Shown here one piece after another: positions 45,101 to 52,202 of a DNA stretch of 64,000 nucleotides. Source of the stretch: JAHECE01 sp963780675 (GTDB taxonomy: Bacteria; Actinomycetota; Actinomycetes; Actinomycetales; JAHECE01); NCBI GenBank assembly GCA_963780675.1, contig CAWACR010000009.1:248001-312000 (forward strand), read 5' to 3'. Position 1 is the first letter of the stretch, and each line of letters begins with the position of its first letter. The notes below the pieces were generated by a model that saw only the letters and a list, made by a program, of their open reading frames with translations, ran no database searches and was not told the origin of the DNA. Position numbers and translations under genes: made by a program.

Positions 45101-48100
45101 ATTGGCAGCGGGGGCCGCGGCGATCTTCAGGACCACGTCGGTGCCGCCCACGTCGACTACGGTGTCGATGGCGGTGGTCATGGTGTTGATCTGCAGCAGC
45201 ACCGAGCCCTCGATGCTCACGCCGCTGCCACCCGCGGAGGCCTTGCCCGAGACGAAGCCGGCAATGCCCCCGGCGCGGATGATCAGCGCGCCCTGGCCGT
45301 TGTACAGCCCGTCGCTGCCGATGGCCGCGGTGACGTTGGTGGCGGCGATGACCGTCTCTGCGGTGGGCCCGGTTCCCGAGCGGGTGATCGCCACGTCAGC
45401 GGTGAAGGAGCCCTCCGAGCCGACGGTGACGCTGAGCCCGGTCATGTAGGCGCGCAGGTATGGGCCGGCCGGGAGGTCAGTCGCGCCGACCGTGCGCGGT
45501 GACGGGGTGGTGTTGACCTGGACGGAGAACGTCGGGGTGCCGAACGTGATGCCGGTGATCGTGGGGAGCGTGACGGTGGCGGTGAGCGCGCCGGCAACGC
45601 CGTCGGGCGCGACCACGAGGCCTCCGGCGACCGCGGAGAGGCTGACGGGGCCCAGCGAGGCGGTGCCGCCCGAGATCTCGACGGTGAGGACGCCCGCGCT
45701 GCTCTCCACCCAGATGCTGCCGGTGACGCTGACGCCCGCGAACGTGACGGCGAGGCTGGAGGCGCCGACACGGACGGTGTTGGGGTCGATCCCGCCCTGG
45801 AGGCTGCCGGTGGTGTTGATCTCGACGGTGAGCGACGCGGCGGTGATGGACAGCCCGGGGATAGTGAGCGACGGCGTGCCGCTGAAGCTGCCCCACACGC
45901 CGGAGGCGGTGGAGGTGAAGTTCGCGGTGACGCCGGTCAGGGTGACCGCGCCGTCGCCGAAGTTCACGGAGCCGTTGGCGATGGCGATGGTGGTGTCCGT
46001 GGAGCGGGTGATGGTGACCGTGCCGGACACTCGCTGGCCGAGGACGTCGAGGACGACGTTCTCGCCGTGGAGCCGCAGGTAACTGGCCGCCCCGGCGGGC
46101 ACCACGAGGCTCTGGTCGGTGCCGCCGACGGCGATCGTGGTGTCGACGTCCGCGCCCGTGGTGTTGACCTGGACGGTCAGAGTGCCGGTAAGGGAGACGT
46201 TCGGCACCGCGATTGCGACGGTGCCCGTGAGGCTCGCAGCGAACCCGGCGGAAGTGACGAGCAGGGCGCCGGATCCGTTGGTGACGCTGACAGTGACGAG
46301 GTCCACAGACGCTCCGGTCACGCCGACGCGCAGGACGGTGGCGCCCGCGCCGTCGACCCCGCGCTCGACGGAGACCGTCGCACCCAGGCTGATGCTGCCG
46401 ACGGTGAACGTCGCGCCGGCCTCGACGCGCAGGTACGGTCCGGCCTGCAGGTCGCCGACCGCCGCGGCGCCGGTGTTGATGGCGAGGCTGAGCGGGCCGG
46501 TGAAGGTGAGGCCGGCGACGGCGGTGGTGAGGGTGCCGATGGTGAGGCGCCCGGCGAGGCCGGCTGCCGTGATGGTGAGATCGCCCGCGATGGTGCCGGC
46601 CGTCAGCAGCGCCGTGGCGCCGGCGGTGATGGCGAGGGTGCCGCCCGCCGCCTGGATGCGGGTGCTGGTCACGCCGGCGACGGTGACGCGGGCGACCTCG
46701 AGCGTGGTGAAGGACACCGACTGCCCGGCCAAGGTCAGCGCGATCGGCCCGCCGGTGACGCGGACGAAGCCGTTGGTCGGGTCGGTGCTGAGGCCGAGGG
46801 TCAGTGCGCCGGTGAAGGCGAGGCCGGGGACGGTGATGGTGAGCGTGCCGCTCAGCGAGGCGCTGAGGATGTCGTGCGTGGGATCTGTGGTGTCGTCGAG
46901 GGTCAGCGAGCCGGATCCGCCGGTGAACGACGCGATCGGGGCGCCGCCGTCGGCGAAGAGCAAGCTGAGGTTGGCCACGGTGACGGTGAAGCCGGTGGGG
47001 GTCTTCTCGAACGCGAGGTCGGCGGTGAGCTGCTGACCGAGGACGCTGACGGTGAGCCCGACGCCGCTGAGGGCGAGGTACGCGTCGGAGGGGCCGGAGG
47101 CCACCTCGTCGGGGTCCGTGAACACGATGGTCACGTCGCCGGAGCCGTCGGCGAAGGCGACGGTCTCGTCGACGGCGGCGTCGAAGGAGTTGACGCGGAC
47201 GGCGAAGGTGCCGGCGATAGCCACGTCGTCGTAGCCGGTCAGCGCGACGGTGCCGCGGGCGTCGAGCGCGAAGGCGGTGGCGGTGTCGGTGACCTCGAGG
47301 ACGAGTCCGACGACGGCGTCGCTGACGGTGAGGCCGCCGCCGAGGTCGAGGACGAGGTTGCGGGCGGCCAGCGCCACGCGGACGGTGCCGCCGCCGAAGG
47401 TGACGGTGCCGGCGAGGCTGGCGTCGATGTAGCCGGTGGCCACGAGTGTCGCTGTGAGGGTGCCGGAGACCTCGGTACCCAGGACGAGGGTTCCGCTGCC
47501 GCCGGAGACGACGACGCTCTGGCCGTCGGTCGAGATGCTTGCCGCGAGGTTGGTGACGGTGAGGGTGAGGACGCCGGCGGCATGCGTGACGCGCACGGTC
47601 CCGGCGAGGATGAGGGCGTCGACGGCGACGGCGAGGTGGGCGTCGACGGTGAGACCCGAGGCGCCGTCGTAGGTGACGCTGGCACTGGTGAGGCTGACGC
47701 CGGTGCTGCCGCCCACCGTGATCGACGCGTTGGTGAGGCCGAGGGAGACGTCGCCGGTGTCGTCGTGGGAGACCACGACGAGGCTGTCGGCGCTGATGGT
47801 CAGCTCGTCGCCAGCACCGATGCTGCCGGTGATGGTGCTGGCGGCGACGGTGACGTCCGCGCCGGACTGGCTGACCACGGCGCTCGCGGCGGCGAAGGCG
47901 GCTACCTCGGTGGCGCCGGAGTAGATGCGCACGTCGAGGCCGGTGACGGTCAGCGTGAGGGCACCGGCGTCGAGGGCGTCAGCCGTGAGGACGTAGGTGC
48001 CGGCCAGGGTCGCGGCGGCGGTGATCCGCCAGGAGCCGACCGTGAGGTCGAGGCTGAGCCCGCCGGTGAGGGACACCGAGCCGTTGTAGACGCCCGCGCC

Positions 48101-51100
48101 GGCGCTGGTGGGGACGGAGAAGTTGAGCGTCCAGTCGGTGAGCTTCAGCGCGTCGCCGAGAAGGAGGTCGCCGAACACGTGCGTGATAGGCCCGGCGTCG
48201 GCGAGGTACTGCTCGAGGATCGCCGCGATGTGGTCGACGACGGTGGCCAGCGGCGAGCCTGCGACGTAGTCCGAGAAGTGCGGCAGCGCGGCGGTCAGCG
48301 TGCCGGTGGTCGAGTCCACCGTGGTGGCCATTGCCTGGAGGGAGCCGTCGGGCGCGACGTACCAGATGCGGGCGGCCGGGTCGTCGACGACGACGGTGAG
48401 GACCGGTGCGACGTGGAACTCGGTGATCTCCTCACCGGTCCGGGCGTCGACGGCGCGCAGGTCGTAGACCAGCGAGGCGGTGCGGAGGCCTGCGACGGCG
48501 GCGTCGCGGGGGGTGATGGTGACCCACGCGTCCGCGGGCAGCGCACCCGGCGCGAAGGTGAGCGTCGCGGCGCCGGCGGTGAGCGTCCCGCCGAGGGCGG
48601 CGGAGACGAGCACGGCTCCCGCGGGGGGCGTGAACGCCGTCGTCGGCGAGGGTTCTGTCTCGAGAAGTTCGGGGACCTCCGGGAGGCTGTTCGCCTCGAC
48701 CGAGTAGGTCGCGTCCTCGATGACGAGGACCTGGGCATCCGGTGCGGTGAGAGTGACCGGGCCGTCGAGCTGGACTGCGGAGGAGCGGGTGACGAGCGTG
48801 AGGGCGAAGGATCCGCCGGGGACGAGCGCTGCGAAGTCGCTCTCCGACGCCGGGGGCCCGCGGCCCGACCGCAGCCGGAGGTCGCCGCCGGTGGAGACCG
48901 GGCCCGGAACGCGGACCTTGCTCGTGAGGGTCGCGAGGTTGGCGGCCACGGACGGGCCGTCCGCCGCGCCGCCGTCGCGCTGCGTCCCGGCGCCGGCGCC
49001 GGCGGACCCGCCGACGAACGTCGCGACGTCGATCGGACCACCGGCAGCGATGGGCAGCACCGGCAGCGCCGCGATCACGGACGCGGTCGCCGCGTTCACC
49101 GCGATCGACCGCAGGGCGAACGGCGACGGCGCGAGCAGGCCGGCCGCACCCGAAACCCGCGCACCCTGGACCGCGGCCAGCGCGTCGGCGAGCGCCCGCG
49201 CCGCACCGATCACCGCGAGGGTCGCCGAGCCGCCGCCCGCGACCGGCAGGGCCGACGACGACGTCCGCGACGTCCCGGTCGCGATGACCACGACGGCGCC
49301 GCCCGCGGACACCGCGCGGGCGATGGTCGCGAGGACGTCGTGCCGCGCCAGCGTCAGCGCGACGAGCGAGGCGAGCGAGGCGGCCTCCGCGTCCTGGGTG
49401 GCGGTGAGCCCGAGGTCCCCACCGACGACGAGCGCCGGTCCGGTCCCGAGCGTCGCCCCGGTCGTCACGGTGACGAGGACGACGGCGTTCCCCGCCGTGG
49501 TCCCGCCCGCCGCGTCGGCGAGGCTCCGGTCGAGGGAGGTCGCGGTGAGGGCGAGGCCCCCGGCCGTGCCGAGCGCGGCGCCGTCGGCCACCGTCGCCGT
49601 CGTCGAGCCGTCGGTGACGACGAGGGCGAGCGCCGGCGCGGACCCGCCCGACGCGGTGGCGGTGGTCCCGGACTCCGAGGACGCCCCGACGACGACGGCC
49701 GGCGCCTCGAGCGTCAGCGTTCCGTCGAGGAGGGCGCGGGTCGCGAGCGCGGAGAGGGCGACGGCGACGGCGGAGCCCGTGCCGGCGTCGGACCCCTCGG
49801 CGAGGACGTCGTTGGTGTCGGCGGACCGGGCGCCGATCCCCTGGCCCTCGGCGGTGCGGACGCCGAGCGTGCCCGCGCCGCCCGAGCCGAGGATCGCCTC
49901 GGTGAGACCGCGCAGCCGGCCGAACCCGAAAGCGCTGGCGACGCCGGAGAGGCCGGCCGCCCGCGCGGCGTCGAGCGCCGCGAAGCCGGAGCCGTTCGCG
50001 GTCGCGCCGCCGAGGTTCGCGACAGAGCGGACGGAGAGCGTGCCGTCGGAGTCGGCGTCGACCACCAGGCGGCGGGCGGAGATCCCCGCGAGGCTCGCCG
50101 CGTCGATCACCGCGCGGGTGCTGCGCTCGACGGTCGCCGTCGCGATCCCGGCACCGGCACCGGCGCCCGACGCGTCCCCCCACGCGCGGGCGTCGGTGCG
50201 GTTGGTCGCGAGGATCCGGAGCGCGCCGTCGGCCTCGACCGAGGACGAGCCGCCGAGCCGGGCGTCGGCGGAGCTGCTGAGCGCGACCGAGGCGGTCGCG
50301 GCGTCGGCAGCGGAGTCGGTGTGCGCGGCGTCGGCCGAGGCGGTGGCGGAACCGACGGCGGAGGAATCCGCGAGGAGGGCGACGTCGCCGCTCGCCTCGA
50401 GCCGGGAGTCGAGCACGGTGACCGAGGCGCCGGAGGTTCCGGCGACGGCGGCGGCCGGGCCGGTCGCCGAGCCGGTGGTCGCGGACCGGGCGCCCAGCGT
50501 GATGTCCCCGCCGCGCAGCGTGGCGCCGGTGACGGTGACCGAGGAGCCCGCGGTCGCGTCGGTGCCCGCGGCGGCGTCGGACCCGGAGAAAGTGATCGCG
50601 CCGGCTCCGGTGTCGAGGATGGCGCCCTGCTCGACGACGACGTGCTGCGCCCGGATCTCCAGGCCGGCGTCGGTGAGCCGGATCTCGCCGGTGATGATGA
50701 TCGTCCCCGAGGCCGAGGTGATGACGATCCGGACCACGCCCGAGAGGGGCAGGTCGGCGACGGCGCCGCCGACGCTCACCCGCAGCGTGTCCGCCGCGGC
50801 GTCGTGGGTGACGGTGCCGGGCTCGACGGCGCCGGCCAGGTCGAGGGAGGCCTCGCCGCCCGCGGTGGTGGTCCAGGCGAGGGGCTCGGTGGTGGTGGTC
50901 GCCGCGGCGGTGTCAGCGGCGGCGACCGGGTCGGCGGTGGTCGCGGCGTCGACGATCGGCTCGGCCGGCGCCTCGCCGGCGGGCAGCTCGCCGGCGGGCT
51001 GCTCGGCGGCGGGCTGCTCGGCGGCGGGCTGCTCGGCGGCGGGCGCCTCGCCGGCAGGAGCCGCCTCGACCACGGGCTCCGGCACCGGCTCGGGCGCGAC

Positions 51101-52174
51101 CTCCACAACGGGCTCCGGCGCAGGCTCGGGCTCGGGAACTGCGAGCGCCGGCGCGGAGGAGACGGACCGCACCTCGCCAGGCGCCAGCGAGTCGGCCATG
51201 AGGCCGGACCCCGTGTGCCCGAGGCCGAGCACGTGGCCGATCTCGTGCCGGACCACGGTCATGAGGCTCATCGCCCCCCAGCCCCAGCCGGCGGCGTCGT
51301 CGTCGATCACGACCGAGGAGCCGGACGACGCACCCAGCGTCGCGCCCCCCAGGTCGGCCACCGACGCCGTGACGCCGCTCGCGTCCCCGCCGACGGCGGA
51401 CCACTCGGCCTTGACCTGCGCGACCGCGCTCGCCAGCTCCGCGGACGTCAGCGCCGCGTCGGGTCCGACCGGCACCTCGGGGAGGCTCGCGGCGGTCATG
51501 GCCTCGGCGCCCGCCGTCGGGCTCGGCGAGGGCGTCGGGCTCGGCGAGGGCGTGGTGGTCACCGACGTGCCGTCATCCCCGGAGATGGTGCCCTGCCCGC
51601 CGTCCTCGAGGGGGCAGGAGATCGAGGCCTGGTCGCCGTTCGTCCCGCCCACCGTGGTGCACTGGCTGGTGGAGAGCGCCTTGGCCAGGGCCTCGAGCGC
51701 CTCCTGGAGGCGGGCGTTGGCGTCGGCCGTCGCGGCCTCCGCGGCCGACTGCTGCGCCTGCTGCTCCGCCACGACCGCGGCCTGCTGCTGCCGCGCGGTC
51801 GTCACCTGGGCCGCAGCCTGCTCGGCCCGGTAGGCGGCGACCCGCGCCTCCTGCTCCTGCGCGAGCAGGGAGTCGATGTGCGCGCGGGCGTCCTGGGGAG
51901 AGGACAGCGGGATCACGAGGACGACGGCGTCCCGCAGCGGGACGACGACGGCGGCCCCTCGGGCGCCGGTCGGGCCGTCGGGTGCGGGGGTCGAGACCGT
52001 GGGCGCGGCGCCGTCCGTCTGCGCGGTTGCGGTGGCGGCCGTCCCGACGACCAACGAGGCGACGAGCGCGAACGACGTGCTCAGCGCGACCAGGCGGCGC
52101 CCGAGTCCGCGACGGCGTTCGGGCAGCGCGGGGACGCCGGAATCACCGGCGTCAGCCTCCCGCTCACCGAACAC
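32804..52174 (-). CDS. Giant repeat protein, N-terminal part: export signal, metalloprotease-like domain and ~30 long repeats
   Basis: The intact 5' half; about 6,275 residues are in the true frame, ending near 33345. The start is taken as GTG 52174 because a classic signal peptide follows (RRLVALSTSFALVASLVVG, cleavage after ATA near residue 51). Next: Gln/Ala coiled coil (80-165), matrixin-like domain with VIDDDAAGWGWG and zinc motif HEIGHVLGLGH (310-320) plus MADSL as Met-turn, and a Pro/Ala/Glu linker. Then an Ala/Ser/Gly beta-rich, haemagglutinin-like region (about 480-1150) and a ZU5-like domain (about 1185-1300). From about 1,650 to 5,430 come some 30 units, each with an INTT-like strand, PAGPYLRV and GQSLSGD. 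Expected to be a secreted fibre or adhesin. The protease role is inferred from motif only. Confidence 0.85.
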   Translation of the reverse strand: MFGEREADAGDSGVPALPERRRGLGRRLVALSTSFALVASLVVGTAATATAQTDGAAPTVSTPAPDGPTGARGAAVVVPLRDAVVLVIPLSSPQDARAHIDSLLAQEQEARVAAYRAEQAAAQVTTARQQQAAVVAEQQAQQSAAEAATADANARLQEALEALAKALSTSQCTTVGGTNGDQASISCPLEDGGQGTISGDDGTSVTTTPSPSPTPSPSPTAGAEAMTAASLPEVPVGPDAALTSAELASAVAQVKAEWSAVGGDASGVTASVADLGGATLGASSGSSVVIDDDAAGWGWGAMSLMTVVRHEIGHVLGLGHTGSGLMADSLAPGEVRSVSSAPALAVPEPEPAPEPVVEVAPEPVPEPVVEAAPAGEAPAAEQPAAEQPAAEQPAGELPAGEAPAEPIVDAATTADPVAAADTAAATTTTEPLAWTTTAGGEASLDLAGAVEPGTVTHDAAADTLRVSVGGAVADLPLSGVVRIVITSASGTIIITGEIRLTDAGLEIRAQHVVVEQGAILDTGAGAITFSGSDAAAGTDATAGSSVTVTGATLRGGDITLGARSATTGSATGPAAAVAGTSGASVTVLDSRLEASGDVALLADSSAVGSATASADAAHTDSAADAATASVALSSSADARLGGSSSVEADGALRILATNRTDARAWGDASGAGAGAGIATATVERSTRAVIDAASLAGISARRLVVDADSDGTLSVRSVANLGGATANGSGFAALDAARAAGLSGVASAFGFGRLRGLTEAILGSGGAGTLGVRTAEGQGIGARSADTNDVLAEGSDAGTGSAVAVALSALATRALLDGTLTLEAPAVVVGASSESGTTATASGGSAPALALVVTDGSTTATVADGAALGTAGGLALTATSLDRSLADAAGGTTAGNAVVLVTVTTGATLGTGPALVVGGDLGLTATQDAEAASLASLVALTLARHDVLATIARAVSAGGAVVVIATGTSRTSSSALPVAGGGSATLAVIGAARALADALAAVQGARVSGAAGLLAPSPFALRSIAVNAATASVIAALPVLPIAAGGPIDVATFVGGSAGAGAGTQRDGGAADGPSVAANLATLTSKVRVPGPVSTGGDLRLRSGRGPPASESDFAALVPGGSFALTLVTRSSAVQLDGPVTLTAPDAQVLVIEDATYSVEANSLPEVPELLETEPSPTTAFTPPAGAVLVSAALGGTLTAGAATLTFAPGALPADAWVTITPRDAAVAGLRTASLVYDLRAVDARTGEEITEFHVAPVLTVVVDDPAARIWYVAPDGSLQAMATTVDSTTGTLTAALPHFSDYVAGSPLATVVDHIAAILEQYLADAGPITHVFGDLLLGDALKLTDWTLNFSVPTSAGAGVYNGSVSLTGGLSLDLTVGSWRITAAATLAGTYVLTADALDAGALTLTVTGLDVRIYSGATEVAAFAAASAVVSQSGADVTVAASTITGSIGAGDELTISADSLVVVSHDDTGDVSLGLTNASITVGGSTGVSLTSASVTYDGASGLTVDAHLAVAVDALILAGTVRVTHAAGVLTLTVTNLAASISTDGQSVVVSGGSGTLVLGTEVSGTLTATLVATGYIDASLAGTVTFGGGTVRVALAARNLVLDLGGGLTVSDAVVGLVLEVTDTATAFALDARGTVALTGYDDVAIAGTFAVRVNSFDAAVDETVAFADGSGDVTIVFTDPDEVASGPSDAYLALSGVGLTVSVLGQQLTADLAFEKTPTGFTVTVANLSLLFADGGAPIASFTGGSGSLTLDDTTDPTHDILSASLSGTLTITVPGLAFTGALTLGLSTDPTNGFVRVTGGPIALTLAGQSVSFTTLEVARVTVAGVTSTRIQAAGGTLAITAGATALLTAGTIAGDLTITAAGLAGRLTIGTLTTAVAGLTFTGPLSLAINTGAAAVGDLQAGPYLRVEAGATFTVGSISLGATVSVERGVDGAGATVLRVGVTGASVDLVTVSVTNGSGALLVTSAGFAASLTGTVAIAVPNVSLTGTLTVQVNTTGADVDTTIAVGGTDQSLVVPAGAASYLRLHGENVVLDVLGQRVSGTVTITRSTDTTIAIANGSVNFGDGAVTLTGVTANFTSTASGVWGSFSGTPSLTIPGLSITAASLTVEINTTGSLQGGIDPNTVRVGASSLAVTFAGVSVTGSIWVESSAGVLTVEISGGTASLGPVSLSAVAGGLVVAPDGVAGALTATVTLPTITGITFGTPTFSVQVNTTPSPRTVGATDLPAGPYLRAYMTGLSVTVGSEGSFTADVAITRSGTGPTAETVIAATNVTAAIGSDGLYNGQGALIIRAGGIAGFVSGKASAGGSGVSIEGSVLLQINTMTTAIDTVVDVGGTDVVLKIAAAPAANDPFFSLSASDVTVTIGDFITIEGSVTYTDAVIGGAPAQVFAGSGLSIFLGRGPAYTSDGGINPLAVGVLLTDATIGVVEIGTGHAFVASGTVSLVGVPGVTIAGTTSVRINTTGQAVTTTIEIPGSTDPGVAVDFENAAEVKQFQVSDATLAFAGQSLTGTFSFGRTTEEITLAVTGGAIALGDAVILGAITGGLVIRPTGIAGTLSASLSVPAVGLTVASAGIAVNTSPSEATVNAVVLPAGPYLRVALTGVTLTIAGQSLQADVAVERRTSGGVATTIIALANVGLFLGDDRGTTSGSQDDLDDDLGVRLSAGSGLIVLTGTGVAARIEGTLSIQLGDFASLDGDLSLAINTTAAPVVASVVVGTETRTLDVQAGPYFRFEGTGLTLTVLTAYSISGNVSIERVTPLNASGSPDPARAMLRIAATNVSLDLDGVAGLTGGTALLLLSADGFAGRITGTVALDVPQVSLSGDIAVEINTTPSLVDESFTIGGETLTLELPAGGASGYVRLAGTGITLTIAGQSLTADVVVVKNGTTTQLEVRNASLILGGATPLVSLAQPAEGETGDVATIVLAATGVYGAIAVDVTVAVPGVSITGTVTIAFNTTTSDRAVTGWASLPAGLLRLGGQNLTVGVLGQSLTADVTLERRTTSSGAVVTRIGIANATLNLGPLTASGGTGLFIVTSDGVAGSLSVAISATTAPFTLAGTFALQVNTITAPVAETLAVGAGTVSIDVPAGPYLRISGTGITLGVLGQSLSGDIAVERATAAGPNEALGTGDDTVVTRIAVANAELSISAGSARLALTGGTALFVLPGTGTGMAGRVSGAVALTGVPGVAISGTLEVEINTTAGQITETMAVGAGSVTLDLPAGGAGGYLRFAGIGISVVIADQSLAADLEIVKSGTDLSVTVANGSLAFGPAGSPLVSATAINGTLTATSTGIVGSLAATIEVSIPSVSLTGTVAVAVDSAAGTLAVDLTNVNLTIAGQSLGATQVSVRRAANGDVSLVVDNLTLTLGTFVTVTAAQNWDGALLVTAQGVAGSFSGSITDVFALPGITVGGDVRFAVNTIPAAVRRPDLGIDVPAGSFLHVELAGGSLAIAGGPTFTGSFLFAKSTMAATPTPVAVTTIAFTGVSVSLTSGGPSAGGFNVADGQGAFLLQTGGIAGLFSGRISAGGGGLSADAEVSVRYNGTTSAIDEVVTVAGVEIPIVFTAGQVAGVSGPYVNAAISGALKIGDFVEISGTVSFDSAGGVVAVSNLTVFVGQGPGFLPDGTTVNPLAKGLLLTGVDGFIKGNSTTGRVIAISGTVELIGFTGLTLAGTVQVLYNETTTEQVLGSGDDAVTIAEGAAGSPFILVVGDLDLGLAGQILTGSFAFETLTGGGLRMKFGTSARDGGLPLTLSLGDGVVVATVASGELELTPGGVATVLEATLTLNAGDAFDLTGSIGLQINTTTTVRTIQGVALAPSSLRVQVGTLATPAVLTIGGQELSGVFLFTQILGPVAPGAPPGTTPPSTAVIVASALSLKVGATDAGGVLTAGVQLTDGSAMFVITPGGVAGRVGGTIEFVIPGDAVQFSGTFTIAVNSGAAVNETVTLDGTTVVLDLPIGPYLRVEGTDVAIVVAGQSITGDFAFTQSGTGTTATTVIDLANARAAFGDGTTEFAVFTITAGTFTIGASGVTGSVTGSAALTVPGVSLTGDFTITLAAATSSLTVTVTSLQLTVGGFVLSGGSLVFSQTTVGGAKVIDVVVTGLTANFGAPIGTLTFNGAFLIGPAGFAGKLSLTDTNIQLGGGYSVAAANLRLEINRATQAVTLGDGTILQAGPYLRIVGEGIVVQLGDIRLTASLAFQQATNSAGLTRTVIAVAGGSVQLGTDPAILTGVDGLIVLTSAGMAMSLAGTLDLGSLLPAGVTVSGAFFLQMNQATVRVTESVTLGGRTVALDLDAGPYLSVGGTDITLAIAGQSLSGDVSFERAGTTTTIVLANIDLSIGDGILSLSDGAGTLTLGATGMSTGAAGITGDVSLNVPGIELSASMKLVIDTDPASPVFEISATGLTIDIAGQRLSGDFTFESSGAGTAKVVKVTATNVYLFLGDAKGTEDLADDVGIEITGGGLLLLTSAGMAVDITATANFVGLDDLPVAFPGGLTVSLQLNTSPAPVTTTFDGTTITLPAGRFIRVTVTTTLTVLDTIEIGGTFQFEQITSAGTDGNLGTTDDASSLRIAATGVHLFVGDDGGTEVETDDVGLRLSGGTALLLLTSEGIAGSISATASIRLGDGISASATVGVEISDIRRTVSGKVVGVAVDETFEVAGETLQLTLPAGPYLKVTATALTLSIAGQSLSTDLSFEKSTAPGADGNLSTTADNVVSTKIRFANLSLRLGTPDRDIVVVRDGFGAFDIVSPAAGPGGKGGIAGLVSATIELYIPGVSFSGTLSVRVNTLTGPWDVEGVTLASGIAVAANDIALEVMGQKLSGDFAFQKNSTTGEVTLALNDVSLELGDGTTTFVTATVASGVIVITRTGVAGALVAGLTVNPDAVPDAVIDVDVVIQVNTGTTQVIREVTLNGSPQLINLAPGTLLVQVGLPGDPADIEIFGQQLSGVAVFEQRKTATGGKIVRIAFAEVSLFIGDPGPTSATSDDVGLRLTGGGGAFIITPNGTAGEIFGSVELVGLPLRIAATLSLQLNSIQVGGQGVVVNEVFQFAGVTVVATMQGTGSVYEVQQIDVQAPSGSFTLAIDVNLNGRIDADEISGPIAVGAAGSEVDAALDALVGGAGVDVAEILDGTDVVGYTVTWAAFGNKAAITPNVRLLTLPKGPFLRVAADDIEIEFVIDEAPDPDDTFLITADFAFERLGTGPTAITRIALANLTLGEGQAIGDVAAADNPGIVSGSGFIVIFPPGAVTKPATTIPVAPAVVTATGGVAGIITGEAKVTVPGFTGGASLGFKFNTTGVAVSQSIVVDGETISLDVRAPSPTELKGVFEFVVQDLDFNFGDPPVLEIRAGEFSISGGAFDGTGLEIFVGSGPSKIDGALNPDAIGVLISNAAVSFRTDATGWAMRITGTFGLLGLDGLSITGLVQFQVNTSSTNRFTDLQPIGTMTSVNGVDPDTFSFTVGNAVISAGDIVTLGGSLRISRQATGALDVSLWNATALITVGGTDVVRLQGFASFSISPATGFQLGVFKVTDFSIFPQDATTLPTPADPPAIITGDVVTPRANTVYQGVGLATIEVAFSITEGTINPLSVTDADAEFTVTIGGVEWTASSPVAVSGKVNTWSYTLTAPGGATLPSSGIVVVRFIDGRVTATSPGTALLQAEEERFYLFRPAVAGQLPGPVATMTVTTISLAQLNAQGYVDITYTSLPATTGATPLPINKASIESSTVAPFTISGQIGDLEVIAGVPTLIGAPLLISGKAADATSVTYRYFLKDKNRTNTLGLFTGTGPVLLQLQANKVSSGSGLTLANNTAQTLTLNVSASAIGEVTTGGPIALGPLTLQGPTVGVGGFGFADGKLVLSVILGVQRASLAFGGNPTTGAQSTAQTNSGITVDLIGLIGSFELAVDVFGLLGGNVDIQATGQWGIQIAALDAQIPNVARIQATGIKFGYDPEAPADQEIMRINTATITFPSFGITGSLRPYDPALGSNITANNDLSLSTGQIPGLTIYGNGFRLGTAELAYGLPSTQPGQVPDPLTPAQPDKKITFGGILELDDIRIGVSGLEVRFPAAGAPSTETAGFTGQIYIATGGAKLFPGKAFGATLTDRVTADDKRPDGTMDDEAFRIALTFAGGKVQAFQLNVDTLEIRLGTFVTLTARDFRLDTGATGSQIMAQFQAVGAKITIGSLVLGGEGRNFAITGDGSFKALPGFGVFVSIGSATGDSFKWPSFLPVRIDAIGMQWADVENAPSDFVLILSASVTGIQGMQGLQITGSIEGIRIQPSLLARGQVPDHRPRRARCERQGQDVRRRGLGRRWSAASSNWTRPTTSSASSTPPLPWRSASSTSVSRAASPSQGSRDSASGSACPNSARSRWPSRPMCPAGSCWSPTPASRSTTSTAASSSSPLFRRSTTRSHCAPPRSNCPPSSPRTSGSPSCRPRWPTRSRPSRPTRARADSRPPSPRRW
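50979..51053 (-). repeat. 15-bp in-frame tandem repeat in the Pro/Ala/Glu linker
   Basis: Five units of 15 bases (50979, 50994, 51009, 51024, 51039), the middle three identical, encode repeated PAAEQ / PAGEL / PAGEA pentapeptides just after the first metalloprotease-like domain. Such linkers vary in length by slippage and often act as flexible stalks. Confidence 0.8.
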
Positions 52175-52202
52175 ACAGTCCCCGATCTGTGCTGCACGGC
52201 AC

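Larger units (their letters stand above)
13459..52174 (-). other. Giant surface-protein locus, about 12,900 codons, intact 5' half and frame-broken 3' half
   Basis: One continuous minus-strand coding locus is inferred from overlapping open frames that follow each other without loss of protein character. Domain order: signal peptide, coiled coil, matrixin-like protease domain, Pro/Ala/Glu linker, beta-rich region, ZU5-like domain, about 30 repeats of roughly 125 residues, more beta-rich blocks, RTX-like Gly/Asp repeats, LamG-like pair, Calx-beta, second matrixin-like domain, LPAAG plus membrane helix plus Arg tail. Frame changes lie near 33345, 33258, 30140, 29900, 29434, 28980, 28408, 28010, 27535, 21748, 20392, 20367, 20248, 20185, 20096, 20033, 16770, 15942, 14120 and 14003. 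About 18 equal one surplus base; two equal one missing base. With these corrections the start at 52174 and the stop at 13459 are in phase. No single protein can be made from the sequence as given. The pieces are listed separately. Confidence 0.8.
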
